A stretch of 64,000 bases of DNA from Symsagittifera roscoffensis (Eukaryota; Xenacoelomorpha; Acoela; Convolutidae). The notes under the pieces are model-generated. The model had not been told where the DNA came from, did no database searches, and saw nothing but the letters and a program-made list of their open reading frames with translations. Shown here piece after piece: positions 11,235 through 23,567 of the stretch. Location of the stretch: contig NC_087065.1 of NCBI RefSeq assembly GCF_963678635.1, forward strand, positions 36,975,888 to 37,039,887, in the 5' to 3' direction. Position 1 is the first letter of the stretch; each line of letters begins with the position of its first letter. Position numbers and translations under genes: made by a program.

Positions 11235-12430
11235 TTAATCCGAGAGTCTGTATCTTGCCTTCAAGAATGTCTTCATGACCCTTAAAAGACTGTTTAGCTC
11301 GTCGGGCTGATGCACGTCATCTTCCCTCTTAACGCAGCAAATCTTCGCCAATGGCTCTGTCTCTTGTTTGAACGGTTGATGGTCAGTCCTGCCTGCTTCC
11401 TTTTGCGGTAACAGGCTCATCGAACATTTCGATACCGCTATCATTTCCAGGCCACCTGCTGCGTTTGCAAAAAGTCTTTCACTGAGGACCAGGAAGCGAT
11501 CACTATCAGGGTCTTGGTACACTTCCTTGTCCATGTCTGACCTTTTTGATCCTGTGTTCACGTTCCTGTTTGAGTAGTAGTCAATCTCTGATTTCCTCGA
11601 GGTGTTATCAACAGATGCGTCTGAATATTTTTCCACGACAGGTTCTGATCTGTACGATCTACTCATCCATCTAAACTAACCGGACAAATCTTTGTCCGCC
11701 TGGTCTTGTTACTTTAAGTGTCCTCTTTCTTCCCCGGACAAATTCGCTTGCTCCGGGTTTTTTTGATTCATCTTCTATCCATTCTTGATCAAGTTCCTCA
11801 AAGGTGACAGTCTTCTTTTGAGTTCCGATCTGCTGTTCTTTTTCTTCGTATGATGTTCTCATCGAAACGCTTTGAGGAATCGAGGATACTAGCTGCCGAG
11901 TCCCATAATTCCCTTCATTTTACTCGGGTTAAATTCTTGATGACTTTATTTGTACATTTTCGCTGACTGTCAGCGAAGCAATTGCTGCTGGCCATTCGCG
12001 ATCATTCCTAATCTTTTTTTCTCTTCAACAATCCACCAAGCATCCGCATCATTTGTGCTGTGACCTGCACGGTTTAATTCAGCAATGAGAGACTGTTTAT
12101 GTTCTTACGAGAGAGTTCCCATTGAACCAGGTTCAAACGTAGCAACCGATACAAGGGCACTGGGTCCCTTTTGAATAAGATCTTCATTTTCGCTCTCTTC
12201 TCCACTGGTAATTCGAGGTGTCCCGGAGTTGGATGTTCTGATTTGTCCAACCATCTCGTCAAGGAAAATGCTTCATTAGTCTCATTGTCAAGAAACGAGA
12301 CTCCTTCCTTGATTTCCTCCTGATGGGCCTGCTTCTGCTCAAGTCTTTCATAAAAAAAACAGTTTTCCTGCTGATGCTGTAAGCATTTTGGTGCTTGTCA
12401 CCCATACCTTGCTCGATTATCATGTGGTAG
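11235..12430 (-). pseudogene. pol spacer and RNase H tail (gypsy copy C)
   Basis: Minus-strand order: RNase H tail (about 12430-12360), spacer with TRWLDKSEHPTPGH (12262-12074), an acidic segment (11862-11671) and a 143-codon frame (11666-11235) ending in RVMKTFLKARYRLSD followed by a stop. It is nearly the same as 114-1328 in copy A. Small differences include an in-frame deletion near 11735 relative to position 620. Confidence 0.6.
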
Positions 12431-12694
12431 CCTTCCAACCTGACTATCTAACGACTAATAGAACAAGGATTCATCGAGTACGTCATCAACCAGGGTAGGG
12501 CTCTGTTACCCACGCGCAACTTAAAGGGAGCACTCCCCAAGTAACTCAAATTCTCCCTCACCCATCTCACCTCTTAAGTGTTCTATCTCTGGGAAAACTG
12601 GTTTGTCACACTCTAATTCAAATGACGAGGCGCGTTCCGGAAAACTCGAGCAGATCTACCAGCCGTCATCTTTTTCGGATTTCATTGAAACTTT

Positions 12695-13439
12695 TCAATT
12701 TAAAGAATTCAGTTCATTAATCCATTTTAAGACAAAATCGTTAATTGCATGAGTTGGACTGTCTTTTCCTTGCTGCTTCTTCAGGTTTGGTGTTTCTTTA
12801 AAGTCCGTCCTCACTGGCAAAGCGTAGCCATTTTTCCTTCCACGCTGACTTGAAATTCCTGTGTCCAGTGTATTCAACAATACACTCACACTTACTTCGT
12901 TTCGTATGACGGAAAAGCTCCGACATAAAACCACTGAACTTTGATTTTTTGGGTTGGGTACTAAGCAAGCCTGCTTACTATCACTCAATGAGTTTCAATT
13001 TCAGATAATATTTTGATTACTGGTCGCTGAAGGTACTTCCTGTCTGGGTTCGTAATCCTTATCATTCCGTTATTAAGGTCAATCTTCACGTTAAAGTTCT
13101 TGACGAAATCGCGTTCCAAAATGAACTGATTCGAATCGTCCAGGTTCTCCACTACAAGGAGACTCACCCAGAGGTTCAGTTTTTCCATGTGGAGAACTGT
13201 TATTGGAGTTCCCCAAGCTACGTAGATCGCTCCGCGCTTGGCGGCTGCTAATCTTAAGTTCGTCGGTATAAGGTCCTCCTGGCGAAGCCTATTTTTTTCC
13301 ATGTCTTTTCCCCTTGTTTTCCCATCAAACTGACTGCTGCTCCTGAATCTAGAAACCCTGTTCCGATCTTTTCTCCATCAGTGTCTAGCAGATGTGCAGT
13401 CACACCTGCTTCGTATCCAATGTGTACATCTTGATCCAT
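12695..13439 (-). pseudogene. retroviral-type protease (gypsy copy C)
   Basis: 13439-13254 encodes GTGFLDSGAAVSLMGKQG with the catalytic DSG. 13302-12985 encodes the downstream part including WVSLLVVENLDDSNQFILER. 12988-12695 encodes the linker. Frame changes near 13290 and a stop near 12985 break the frame. It pairs with 2330-1592 as a near-identical duplicate. Confidence 0.75.
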
Positions 13440-13489
13440 GATGAGGACAATGATGAGGAGGACAATGAAGAAATAGATGATTTTGGGTC

Positions 13490-13983
13490 TCTAAAGTAAG
13501 CCTGAACTGTTCGATACATGAATACGAAGCATCCGCAAACATGAAGACTGGCTATTCGGATCGGTTTGGTACAGTCAGAACCATAAACAAAACTATTGAT
13601 GGAATACAACAGTCAAGAGATTTCATGACCATGACCAACTCGGAAGTGCAATTCGGAACGGATAGGAACACAGAGTCAGCAATCACACCAGCGGAACCAG
13701 AGGCGGATTATGAAGAAACATCAAGACACAGAGGCAAAACTCGAGTCATGACCAGCACTGGTTCCGCTGGTGTGATTCCTGACTCTGTGTTCCTATCCGT
13801 TCCGAATTGCACTTCCAAGTAGGTCATGGTCATGAAATCTTTTGACTGTTGTGTTAACCATAAACGAAACATGAATCGATACATGAATACGAAGCAAACC
13901 GATCTGTACCAAACCGATCAGAATAGCCAGTCTACATATTTGCGGATGCTTCGTATTCATGTATCGAACAGTTCAGGCTATTC
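13490..13983. repeat. palindrome in gypsy copy C
   Basis: Arms at about 13490-13700 and 13758-13983 are inverted copies around a ~57-base centre almost the same as that of the palindrome at 2345-2906. The right arm is worn: it carries an internal rearrangement near 13850-13910 and then joins the LTR-like repeat directly at about 13985. The gag N-terminal part and leader seen in copy A are therefore missing. Confidence 0.75.
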
Positions 13984-13986
13984 GGG

Positions 13987-14590
13987 TTTTCACCGTTTAG
14001 TGCCACACTAAACAGTCAAAACTTGAAGGCAGTGTTTTCCTCAAGTGGGCGACTAATGCACCCACCGAATTCTGTGTTACCTATCTGCCTTCAGATTGCC
14101 CAGATTCTGCTTTCTGTTAGACCTGAGTCGCGAATCTCGTGACTATAGTCGCAAGTATCCGGGTTTAGACCTGTCTTAGGTTCACTATGGTCGTTTCAGT
14201 TTATATTTAAAGACTATTTACCAGTGCAGTCACTGGTTTCCTGTCTTTCTTGGTCTGCTTAAGTCCTATCATCTTAATGCTATTCATTATGTATCTTATT
14301 TTTGTCTACGTAATTGTTAGGATTTTTACGACTGCAATCTTAAGAAAAAAAAATTCTAGGACCCCTCATAACTGACAAAAATAGGACCCCTCCGAATTGA
14401 GACTTCTCCAGGTTGACAAAAATAGGACCCATCCGAATTGGGACCCATCTGGATTAACAAAAATAGGACTCCTCCGAACTGGGACCCCTCCGAATTGGGA
14501 CCCTCAGGTTTGACGAGAATAGGACCCCTCCGAATTGGAACCACCTCGGTGTCAAAATAGGACCCCTCCGAATTGGAACACCCGAATTGA
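13987..14590 (-). repeat. LTR-like repeat with internal short tandem repeats
   Basis: Close copy of 3850-4377, extended at its right side. Positions 14355-14590 consist of at least eight irregular units containing AGGACCCCTCCGAATTG, spaced about 17-40 bases apart. By its place at the 5' side of copy C on the minus strand it is probably the LTR or 5' leader of the gypsy family. Terminal dinucleotides and a target duplication were not identified. Confidence 0.55.
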
Positions 14591-14597
14591 TAGATGT

Positions 14598-15250
14598 AAC
14601 AACAATATATCTAACAACAGCAAATAGGAGGGTCAGATCACATCTCGTCTGGGGGGGTTGATTTCTACTGATTTAGTTTTTTTTACTGTTTTTAGTTTTT
14701 TCGGTTATTTTTTTTGTTTTTGAATTAAATCTTGAATTGACAGAAACAACACCCATCCCAATTGGGCCCCCTCTCGTTGAAAGACAATACCCGAGACTCT
14801 TCCGGATTCGGTCTCAGAGCATATTATACAAAAATAAACTAACTAGGAAGGGTTTGTTCTGTCCCTAGACTCCTTCGGATTGAAGCTAAGATGCTTAGTG
14901 AACAGTTTTCCTTAATTGTGAGGGTTCTTATAATAAGCCTATTCTTGACTCGTCTGTCGTTTTCTAGGTTCCTTAACCATTCTGTAACCTAGACAACAAC
15001 GTGAAAATGCCATGTTTAACCGTTGCTACATTTCGGTAGGGGTATAAAAAAAACCTATTGTGCAGGCACCAGATACGGACCACAATTTTGATCGTAACGA
15101 TCCTGATTGATATAACTGCCTGTAACAACAATATATCTAACAACAGCAAATAGGAGGGTCGGATCACATCTCGTCTGGGGGGTTGATTTCTACTGATTTA
15201 GTTTTTTTTACTGTTTTTAGTTTTTTCGGTTATTTTTTTTGTTTTTGGTT
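14598..15250. repeat. pair of ~125-bp direct repeats
   Basis: 14598-14720 and 15124-15250 share a segment starting CAACAATATATCTAACAACA and ending in a T-rich tract, with only a few differences. The 400 bp between them hold no convincing gene. They could be the ends of a short unidentified element, but I found no flanking target duplication. Confidence 0.6.
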
Positions 15251-17934
15251 TTTTCTTAGGTAAAAAACTATTTTTTGTTCATTTTAGCGTATACCTTGAA
15301 GTGATTTTTGTCAGATACCGCTCAGGGAATGACGGGATAGTTGTCCTTGAGACGATATTTGAGACGATACCCTTCACGATACGTGAGTTTTCGGTCTTAA
15401 CTGGGTTAAAAAGCTAAGTTCGGGAATCCCAAAGTCTTCCGCGTTCCAAACCACCCTTCCGGCCCTGTGCTAAGGGTCTTATTTGGAGCATTCGCTCCGC
15501 GTGGTCTGCTCATTAGCGGTTCCGCCTATCATGATAAAAAAAAGATTAACACCCAGAAGCGCCATCAAAACATACATGTAACATTCGCCCGGAAGTACAT
15601 ACCGAAGAAAAATAAAGCTAAGTTTTGAAACGACTGGCTAGCGTCTAAGCACAGCTTCACATGCTTTTAACTTTCTCTAACAAAGCCAGTTCTATGTGTG
15701 GTTCATTTAATATGGGTCAACGAAGTCGTTACTGGTTTGGGCTAGCAGCCAGAATGCGCAAATTAAATCGGTTATGTGCAACAATAACAAGCTCATGGCT
15801 GGGTCTCAGTATCCCCTGATTACTAGGTCACTCCTAAAAACAGGGCTACTGCTTAATTATCATTATACTTTTGTTTTTCTTCAGTAGATAAAAACCATCA
15901 TGTCCATCGGAGATAGATCAGTTCTTTCCCTCAACTCCTAGCTTCTCATACCTTCAAAATGGATTGGGTGTTAATTAAATTCAGCTCAGGACATACCAGG
16001 AGCCTAAAAAATGTTAAGAATACAGTTTCCATTTTTCCCGAGACCTTTCCGGAATCTTGAATCCGGACGAAGAGCGGTCTTGTTTTCCTTCTGGATTTGT
16101 AGTAAAATCCTCCCGATAACCCTCCAGATTCTCGGGAATTGCTCCGTAACGATTGTAGCTGCACAATCGTTACAGTTCGGAATGTTTTTCCAGCAATAAT
16201 ATTGATCGTAATTCTAAGTCGTCACCCAGTTAGTTTCAACGGATTTTGGCATTCAATTAGTTTCAACCATGTCTGAAATAAATTTAACCGGTTCCACTAT
16301 TTGTAATAGTGCAGTTACGATGTAACTCATTAACTTAGCGCTTTTTTCCGTTTAGGAACAATTGATATCTCAGAAATTGCTATTCTGGCTAGCGTCTAAG
16401 CAAAGCTTCTAATGCTTTTACCTTTCTCTAACAAAGCCAGTTCTATGTGAGGTTCATTTAATATGGGTCGACGAAGTCGTTACTGGTTTGGGCTAGCAGC
16501 CAGAACGCGCAAATTAAATCGGTTATGTGCAACAATAATAAGCTCATGGCTGGGTCTCAGTATCCTCTGATTATTAGGTCACTCCTAAAAACAGGGCTAC
16601 TGCTTAATTATCATTATACTTTTGTTTTTCTTCAGTAGATAAAAACCATCATGTCCATCGGAGATAGATCAGTTCTTTCCCTCAACTCCTAGCTTCTCAT
16701 ACCTTCAAAATGGATTGGGTGTTATTTAAATTCAGCTCAGGACATACCAGGAGCCTAAAAAATGTTAAGAATGCAGTTTCCATTTTTCCCGAGACCCTTC
16801 CGGAATCTTGAATCCGGACGAAGAGCGGTCTTGTTTTCCTTCTGGATTTGTAGTAAAATCCTCCCGATAACCATCCAGATTCTCGGTAATTGCTCCGTAA
16901 CGATTGTAGCTGCACAATCGTTACAGTTCGGAATGTTTTTCCAGCAATAATAATGATCGTAATTCTAAGTCGTCACCCAGTTAGCTTCAACGGATTTCGG
17001 CACCCAATTATTTTCAACCATGTCCGACCTAAATTTAACCGGTTGCACGTTGGAATGTTTTTCTCAGCAATAATATTGATCGTAATTCTAAGTCGTCACC
17101 CAGTTAGTTTCAACGGGTTTCGGCACCCAATTAGTTTCAACCATGTCCGACCTGAATTTAACCGGTTCCACTATTTTTAATTGTGCAGTTACGGTGTAAT
17201 TAACTAACTTAGCGCTTTTTTCTGTTTAAGAACAATTGATATCTCAAAAATTGCTGTTTTTGTCGGATCAAAACATCACTTGACCCTAAAAACCTGTCTG
17301 TTTGCTTGGTTTTTGCTGAAAATTGATAAAAGAATAATCTTATAATACTATAGGTCCAATAACATTGGGTTGACAGAGTCGTTACTGTTTTGGGCTATCA
17401 GCCAGAATGCGCAAATTAAATCAATTATTTGCAAAAATAACGAGCTCATTGGGTCGACAGAGTCGCTACTGTTTTGGGCAACAGCCAGAATGCGCAAATT
17501 AAATCAATTATATGCAAAAATAACGAGCTCATATATGCAAAAATAACGAGCTCAGTATCCCCAGATCACGAGGTCACTCCTAAAAACAGGGCCTTTGCTT
17601 AATTGCATTACACTTTTGTTTTTGTTCAGTAGATAAAAATCATCATGTCCATCGAAGATAGATCAATTCTTTCCCTCAACTTGATTAGTGTATATCTTTA
17701 AGTGGTTTTGTTCATATACCGCTCAAAGAACGACGTGAGGGCTGTCCTTGAGACAATACTTGAGACGATACCCTTCAAGATACGTGTGTTTTCGGTCTTA
17801 ACTGAGTTAAAAAGCTAAGTCCGGGAATCCGGAAGGCTTCCGCGTTCCGAACAACCTTTCCCGCCCTGTACAAAGGGCCTTTTTCGGAGCATTCGCTCGG
17901 CGCGCTCTGCTTGTTAACGGGTCTACCGATCATG

Positions 17935-18310
17935 ACTTTGGTAGCCAATTCGGCCTGTACCTCGGCGCGGACATCCACTAAACTGGGCACAAAAAAAGGC
18001 AAAGCAAGAGAAAGAGTAGATTGTAAAATGGATTGTAAAAACTTGTATTTTAAAAATGAATAAAAAATAATGAATATAAAGGGTGGATAACAAACTGGTT
18101 TTTAACGGGTGGAGGTTCCGGCGGAGGTGTCCGGGTAGAGACGGACTATCGCGGCTTGACGAGCTTGTCTCTAAAATTACGTCCCACGCCTTCATACAAG
18201 CCTACCGTTATCGTCAAGTAAAATGAAACTATTTAATAAGTGTATCACAACAAGAAGATTAATACACGTGAAAAGGTAGACTATTTGAAAAAATATGAAA
18301 AACTGAACGA
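17935..18310. repeat. direct repeat R2, copy 1
   Basis: Aligns with 20095-20470 over about 370 bp, including TGGAGGTTCCGGCGGAGGTG and GAAACTATTTAATAAGTGTA. In this copy the repeat leads directly into a duplicate of the ATP5PB upstream region. In copy 2 it leads into an unrelated AT-rich sequence. No gene is supported within it; weak minus-strand frames here are not conserved between the two copies. Confidence 0.65.
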
Positions 18311-18610
18311 ATTAAACAGCAAATGAACAATTGTTTCATAACTTGCTTGCCCTGATTTTGTTTGCTTCTTTGTATCAATTAATTGCCTAATAAGTTCACT
18401 GATCAGACCCATCTTGTTTTTCACCCTTTTTCAAAAATGAAGAATGCTTGGAGCGAATTTTGCGTGGTAATTAAATTTATGACTGTTTCTGTTGGTGTCG
18501 TTTTTGTCAAGTCCATGTTTGTTATTTCAGAAAATAATGCTGTTCAAACGCTCAATTATCCCTCACGGTCAGGGTCTTTCGCGCCCCTCAGAGCAGCATC
18601 CCGTTTTGGG
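18310..18610 (+). pseudogene. partial duplicate of the ATP5PB promoter and first coding residues
   Basis: Aligns with 23817-24340. It retains the upstream sequence (AAACAGCAAATGAA, GTTCACTGATCAGAC), the 5' untranslated region, the splice acceptor TTTGTTATTTCAG and the first nine codons from the ATG. It then diverges after TCAATTATCCCTC, re-aligns briefly at GTCTTTCGCGCCCCTCAGAG and ends. About 200 bp present at 23945-24145 are missing. It cannot encode the protein. It differs from the gene at the putative donor: GGTAATT here, GGCAATT in the gene. Confidence 0.7.
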
Positions 18611-20094
18611 CAATCTGCTTTGCTAAGGGCCTTTTTTGCTTAGGGCCTTTTTGGTGCTAAGGGCTTTTTTGGAGCATTCGCTCGTTGCGGTCTGCTTGTT
18701 AACGGGTCTACTGATCATGATGTTAAAAGAAAAACACACAGGAGCGCCATAAAAACATATATGTAACATTCGCCCGGAAGTACAAACCGAAGGAAAACAA
18801 AGCTAAGATTTGAAATGACTGGCTAGCGTCCAAGCACAGCTTCACATGCTTTTAATTTTCCCTACCAAAATCAGATCTATGCGTGGTACATTAACATTGG
18901 TTCGACAAAGTCGTTACTGTTTTGGGCTATCAGCCAGAAAGCGCAAATTAAATAGGTTATATGCAAAAATAATCAGCTCATTACTGGGTCTCAGTATACC
19001 CAGACCACGAGGTCTTTCCTAAAAACAGGCTACAACTTAATTATTAGATTATTTTTGTTTTTGTTCAGAAGATATAAATCATCATGTCCATTTGAGATTG
19101 ATAATTTCTTTCCCTCAACTCCTAGCTTCTCATAGTCTGAAAAAAACTGGGTATTAATTAAATTCAACTCAAGAAATACCAGGAGGCTAAAGAGTGTTAA
19201 AAGTACAGTTTCTGTCTTTTCCCGATACCCCTCCGGATTCTCGGAAATTGCTCCGTAACGATTGAAGCTGCACAATTGTTAGACTTCAGAATGTTCTCCC
19301 AACAAAAATATCGATCGTAATTCTAATTCGTGTCGTATATCTGTTTTCACTGGCAAAAACTGTTCTTCTGTTGATTTTTGCGCTTTTTTTGTTTTCGTGA
19401 AAATAAAAATGGTCACGTGTCCTTACAATTGAAATTTCTAAATTTCAGATTAAGTTAAAACCGACCTCTCACAATTCGATCAGTTCATCAAATAAGTCTG
19501 TTAATCCTCTGAAACAGCCAATCCTACCACTGAACTGTTTCAATAATATTTCGAATTCATCGTGCATTTTGACCGCCATTCTGGTCGAATGTCACAAAAA
19601 AAATGGTAAATACATACAAGTCAGCTGAGCGAGCAATATTTAAAAATTTTTGTACCATGGAAGGAAAACTGAATACCACCATTACAAAACGTATTAGCTC
19701 TAAAATTAACGTTTAGATCGGGGGAAACAAGTCTGATTTTTGAGTGATGAAATGTTTTTATAAGGCGAAACAAAGAAATCATAGACCACCAATTATTCAA
19801 TTTATAAAGTGATTATTTGCAGAAAGGTGGATTTTGGGGACAAGCATTTGGGTTAAATTTTTGAAATATTAAATTGATCAAAAATCTGTAATCATAAGCA
19901 TTTCTGAAAGCGTAAAGGAGTTATCATTTAAGCCGGCTACATTGGTAACACAGTTCAATTTCTGCGAGGTGTAGCGCGTGACAGTAGCGGCAAGGGGGTA
20001 AGCTTTGCACCTCTGCGCGTTTGAACCGTGGCTCCGGCATCTTTGAGGCTGCAGAACTTGGTCCCGAAGTTTCCTTTTACCAGTTTCTTGCTCC

Positions 20095-20470
20095 ACTTGG
20101 GTAGCCAATTTGGCCTGTACCTCGTCACGGACGTTCACTAAACAGGGCACAAAAAAGGCAAAGCAAGAGAAAGAATAGATTGTAAAATGGGTTGTAAGAA
20201 CTTGAATTTTAAAAACGAATAGCAATAAAAAATTGAAAGCGATTACAAACTGGCTTTTAACGGGTGGAGGTTCCGGCGGAGGTGTCCGGCTACAAGCTTG
20301 ACGAGCTTGTCTCTAAAATGACGTCCCAGGCCTTCATACTAGTCTACCGTTATCGTCAACTAAAATGAAACTTTTTAATAAGTGTATCACAACAAGTAGA
20401 CTAATAAATCTGAAAAGGTAGGCTATTTGAGAAATTGTGAGTAACTGAACGAATTAGACAGCAATTGTTT
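20095..20470. repeat. direct repeat R2, copy 2
   Basis: Second copy of the segment at 17935-18310, with about one mismatch per ten bases by eye. It ends around an ATTAGACAGCAATTG sequence that also occurs upstream of ATP5PB (23817) and in copy 1, so all three regions probably derive from one ancestral upstream segment. A short open frame at 20550-20649 (plus strand, ending WTYRA and a stop) follows; it is too short and isolated to call. Confidence 0.6.
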
Positions 20471-20814
20471 ATAATTGTTGTGATAAACTTATTAAATAGA
20501 TTTGTTATGATTGATGTTTGTGCCTGTTTGTGGAGCGCCCTCTGAGGGATTTTAGAGACAGGTCTATCAAGTGGCTTGCTGAGGAGAGGTGGGAAACTGA
20601 AACTGGCTTGAAGAGTCTGGTGGTGCACCGCTGGACCTACCGAGCGTAGGTGAGATTGTTCCTTGTTTTTGATTTTTGTAATTCGATTTTAAAATTTAAA
20701 TTAATGTAAATGCCTTTTATTTTTTTGTTTGCTGATTTGTAAAATTCCCACTAACCGCTTATCATGGGTTAGTTCAGTCCCCTAAAGTCCAGTCAAAATC
20801 CTTTTTTTACCTTG

Positions 20815-21180
20815 ATGAGGAAAAACAACAAAGAGAGTACAAGCAAAGATTGCTCAAAACCTCCAGGACTGATAAATTGGATTGGATGTGATTGTTGCTC
20901 TAGTTGGTATCATATCAGTTGTGTAAATATTTCTCTTACCGACTCTAAGAAAACCCGATGGTTTCAATGTCCTTTATGTGTTGATGTGAAGTATGGTAAT
21001 AAAGCAAAAATAGGTAATGATTTAGTGCTAGACAATTATGTTAATACAGCCATCTCAAATGTCCGAGTACTCAAGAGAGTACCAAAAAACTCGCGTGTTC
21101 CTTTGGCGGAAAGTCTGTCGGACAAAATTATTGACATCGTCTACAATGTAGAAGATGTTGAAAAATGGCTAATTTTTTAA
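20815..21180 (+). CDS. PHD-finger ORF, probably LINE-associated
   Basis: An open frame of 121 codons from ATG 20815. The centre reads WIGCDCCSSWYHISC and later WFQCPLC, the spacing of a PHD-type zinc finger (Cys and His ligands with the conserved Trp before the last Cys pair). The rest is basic and unremarkable. It lies about 180 bp upstream of the first recognisable RT-associated sequence on the same strand. PHD fingers are known in the first ORF of some LINE families, so this is likely the remnant of that ORF. Alternatively it could be a host fragment. Confidence 0.5.
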   Translation: MRKNNKESTSKDCSKPPGLINWIGCDCCSSWYHISCVNISLTDSKKTRWFQCPLCVDVKYGNKAKIGNDLVLDNYVNTAISNVRVLKRVPKNSRVPLAESLSDKIIDIVYNVEDVEKWLIF

Positions 21181-21354
21181 CGTCTTTCTTGTTTTTTTTT
21201 GAAGCAACCGAAAAAAAGTGGACGCAAACAGACCATAAGCATGAGCTCTTTGATATATCAAAAAAATCAAGCAAATGACGTGTAACTTCCAAAACCCCAT
21301 CCCCAAGCTTTAAGCCCGCCTCCGAGTGACTTCGAGCAGAGAATAAAGCTAATA

Positions 21355-23567
21355 AGTAGTAAGCTCGATGAAAGATATGTAAAGGGAGGAATCAGGCTTG
21401 CTGTTTCGAATGACAAAATTGCTCCTTTTTCAACTGATAACCATCAAAAATTTATGTCTAAGCACCCTAAGCGAGCCAAATTTGCAGTTCCAAATCCCGA
21501 AAATGTGGATGATTTTTTCGTAACCAATTTCGACCTATACAAAGCGATAATGTCTTTTCCGAACGGATCAGCAGCAGGTCAAAGATCTTGTTAGTAAGTC
21601 GAATAACAATGCAGGTCTAAATTTTCTGAAATCGCTTACTAAGCTGATTAACCTCATTGGAGATGACAAAATACCCGAAACCCTAAGACCTTTTTTTGGC
21701 GCAAAGCTTATCGCCCTCACAAAGATAGACGGAGGGTTGAGACCGATTGCCATAAGCAACACGCTGAGACGTATCGCGTCTAAATGCGCTGGAAGCAAGG
21801 CACTCTCCGAGCGACAAAATTTTTTTCGGAAACGTACAGTTAGAATGCAGTACCAAACGAGGAGCAGAAATAGCGGCACACTCGTTTCGAAACCTTAATG
21901 AACGCGACGACAATCCAAAATGCACTGTTCTTTTAAAACTAGATTTTAAGAATGCCTTCAACTCTCTAAATAGAGAAACAATGCTGAGTCATGTTTATTC
22001 AAATCGCCCCGAATTGTATAATTACACCCATTGCGCGTGTAGTAAATCTAGTTACCTTTTTTACGGAAGTTCTGTCATAATGTCAGAAGACGGAATTCAG
22101 CAAAATGATCCTGAAACCCCACCCCTTTTTGCGGAAACAATTCAGACACTAGTCAAACAGTTGGAGTCGAAAATTAACATCTGGTATTTAGGTGATGGAA
22201 ATATAGCCGACGACTATATGGTAGTACTCCGGGACCTTAAGAAGATTCTGAAATCGGAACAAATTTACGGCCTGAGCTTGAACACAGAATTGCGAACTTT
22301 GTTTTTTTGGGACCGACTACGAGTACACAGCATAATTCAATTTTTACACAATTTCGAAAAATATGCGCCAAAATAAACATTAAAAAAAATTTCTCATTTT
22401 AGGATCTCCAATCGTCGAACTTTGCCGAAAAGAGTTGCTCGACGAAAAAATTAAGGAGCTTGAAAAAATCTCGGATGTCATTGACAAACTAGACGCTCAT
22501 TATGGCTTTTACCTCCTGAGTAAAATCCCTTGTTTTTTGCAAAAAGATTTTTTGGAACGCTACGATAAATTAATAAGCAATTCGTTATGCAAGGTCACTT
22601 ATGTGAAAATGGATGATAACCAGTTTTTGCAAGCAGTTCTCCCGGCAGCCAAAAATGGCTTGAGCGAAATCTTTGGTTTGGAGCATGTGGATGGAACCTA
22701 TGATGATGGGCTTAAACGGTGGTTTGAACTCGGCAAAATTGAATTGGCTCCGGAAAATGAAATCCAAAAAAATTGGAAAGAGCCAATTTTTGACAGCGAA
22801 ATTGCAGACTTGATTTTACGACTCGAGCCAACGGACGTAAAAAGATTCAACGCGTTCCAAGATAGATTTGGCTCCCAATGGTTGAACGTCATCCCGTGCA
22901 AAAACTTAAGGTTAAAACTGTCGAAACAACAACCCAGAAATGCGATAGGAATTCGATTAGGCTCAAAAATTTGCAAACGGCATAAATGCGTGGGCGGAAA
23001 AGACGTTACCGAGTATGGTTGGCATGGTCTTATTGCCTCAAAAGTGCAGGGAGATTCTCTAGGCATTCAAACCTGAATGCCCTTATAAAGCAGAGTTTAT
23101 CTTCTATTCACATTCCGTCTGTTATAGAACCACGACACCTCTACAGGGCCGATCAGAAGCGACCAGACGAATTGAGGCTCGTTCCATGGGCTGTTGGTGA
23201 GCAGCTCTTGTGGGATGTAACGGTGGTAGACTCCTTAGCTCCTCGTAGGATTAATGCCGGGTCTGTTTGTAACCCTGGTACGGCTGCCGCTGATGCTGAA
23301 GAGCGAAAAAAAGACAAGTATCAAGATCTTGTAGATGATGGATATCTTTTTCAACTGCTAGCTTTTGAGATTCAGGACGCGGCCGGCCCCAGCACAGAAA
23401 TTTTTTTGAGCAAGCTTTGTAAGAACCCAAGCATATGCACTGAGGAACCCAGAGCAGGCAGCTTTTCAAAACAGAGAATCTCCCTGGCAATACAGATTTC
23501 GAACGCCGCTTGCGTACTCGGAGCAATAAATGACAAAGTAACTTTCGACGAAATTTTTTATTTGTAA
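21355..23567 (+). pseudogene. LINE-type reverse transcriptase with restriction-like endonuclease (dead)
   Basis: Reading across frames: a pre-RT region (21355-21579, ending SFPNGSAAG); RT motifs LIALTKIDGGLRPIAISN (21700-21760) and LLKLDFKNAFNSLNRET (about 21930-21980); GIQQNDPETPPLF; and the catalytic-box region WYLGDGNIADD, where the usual YxDD has Gly for the first Asp (about 22180-22215). The 22435-23040 frame continues through thumb-like sequence to a Cys/His cluster near CKRHKC. After a frameshift near 23045, a restriction-like endonuclease core follows with KRPDELRLVPW and LLWDVTVVD. Several stops and shifts plus the altered active site show it is inactive. Confidence 0.75.

Larger units (their letters stand above)
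15290..19340. repeat. array of large, imperfect direct repeats (~0.6-1.3 kb units)
   Basis: A non-coding unit seen most fully at 15300-16290 recurs in part at 16385-17040, 17340-17935 and 18640-19330. Shared landmarks are ACATTCGCCCGGAAGTACA, GGCTAGCGTC, AAAAACAGGGCTACTGCTT and a hairpin GTAACGATTGT/ACAATCGTTAC with a six-base loop (16146-16173 and 16899-16926; degraded at 19255). Short segments inside, for example 16940-17040 and 17050-17160, are themselves duplicated. No convincing coding frame was found. The family is unidentified. Confidence 0.7.

Noticed and set aside
14356-14544. Repetitive minus-strand ORF with RRGPI repeats
   Set aside because: It is a translation of the short tandem repeats in the LTR-like sequence.
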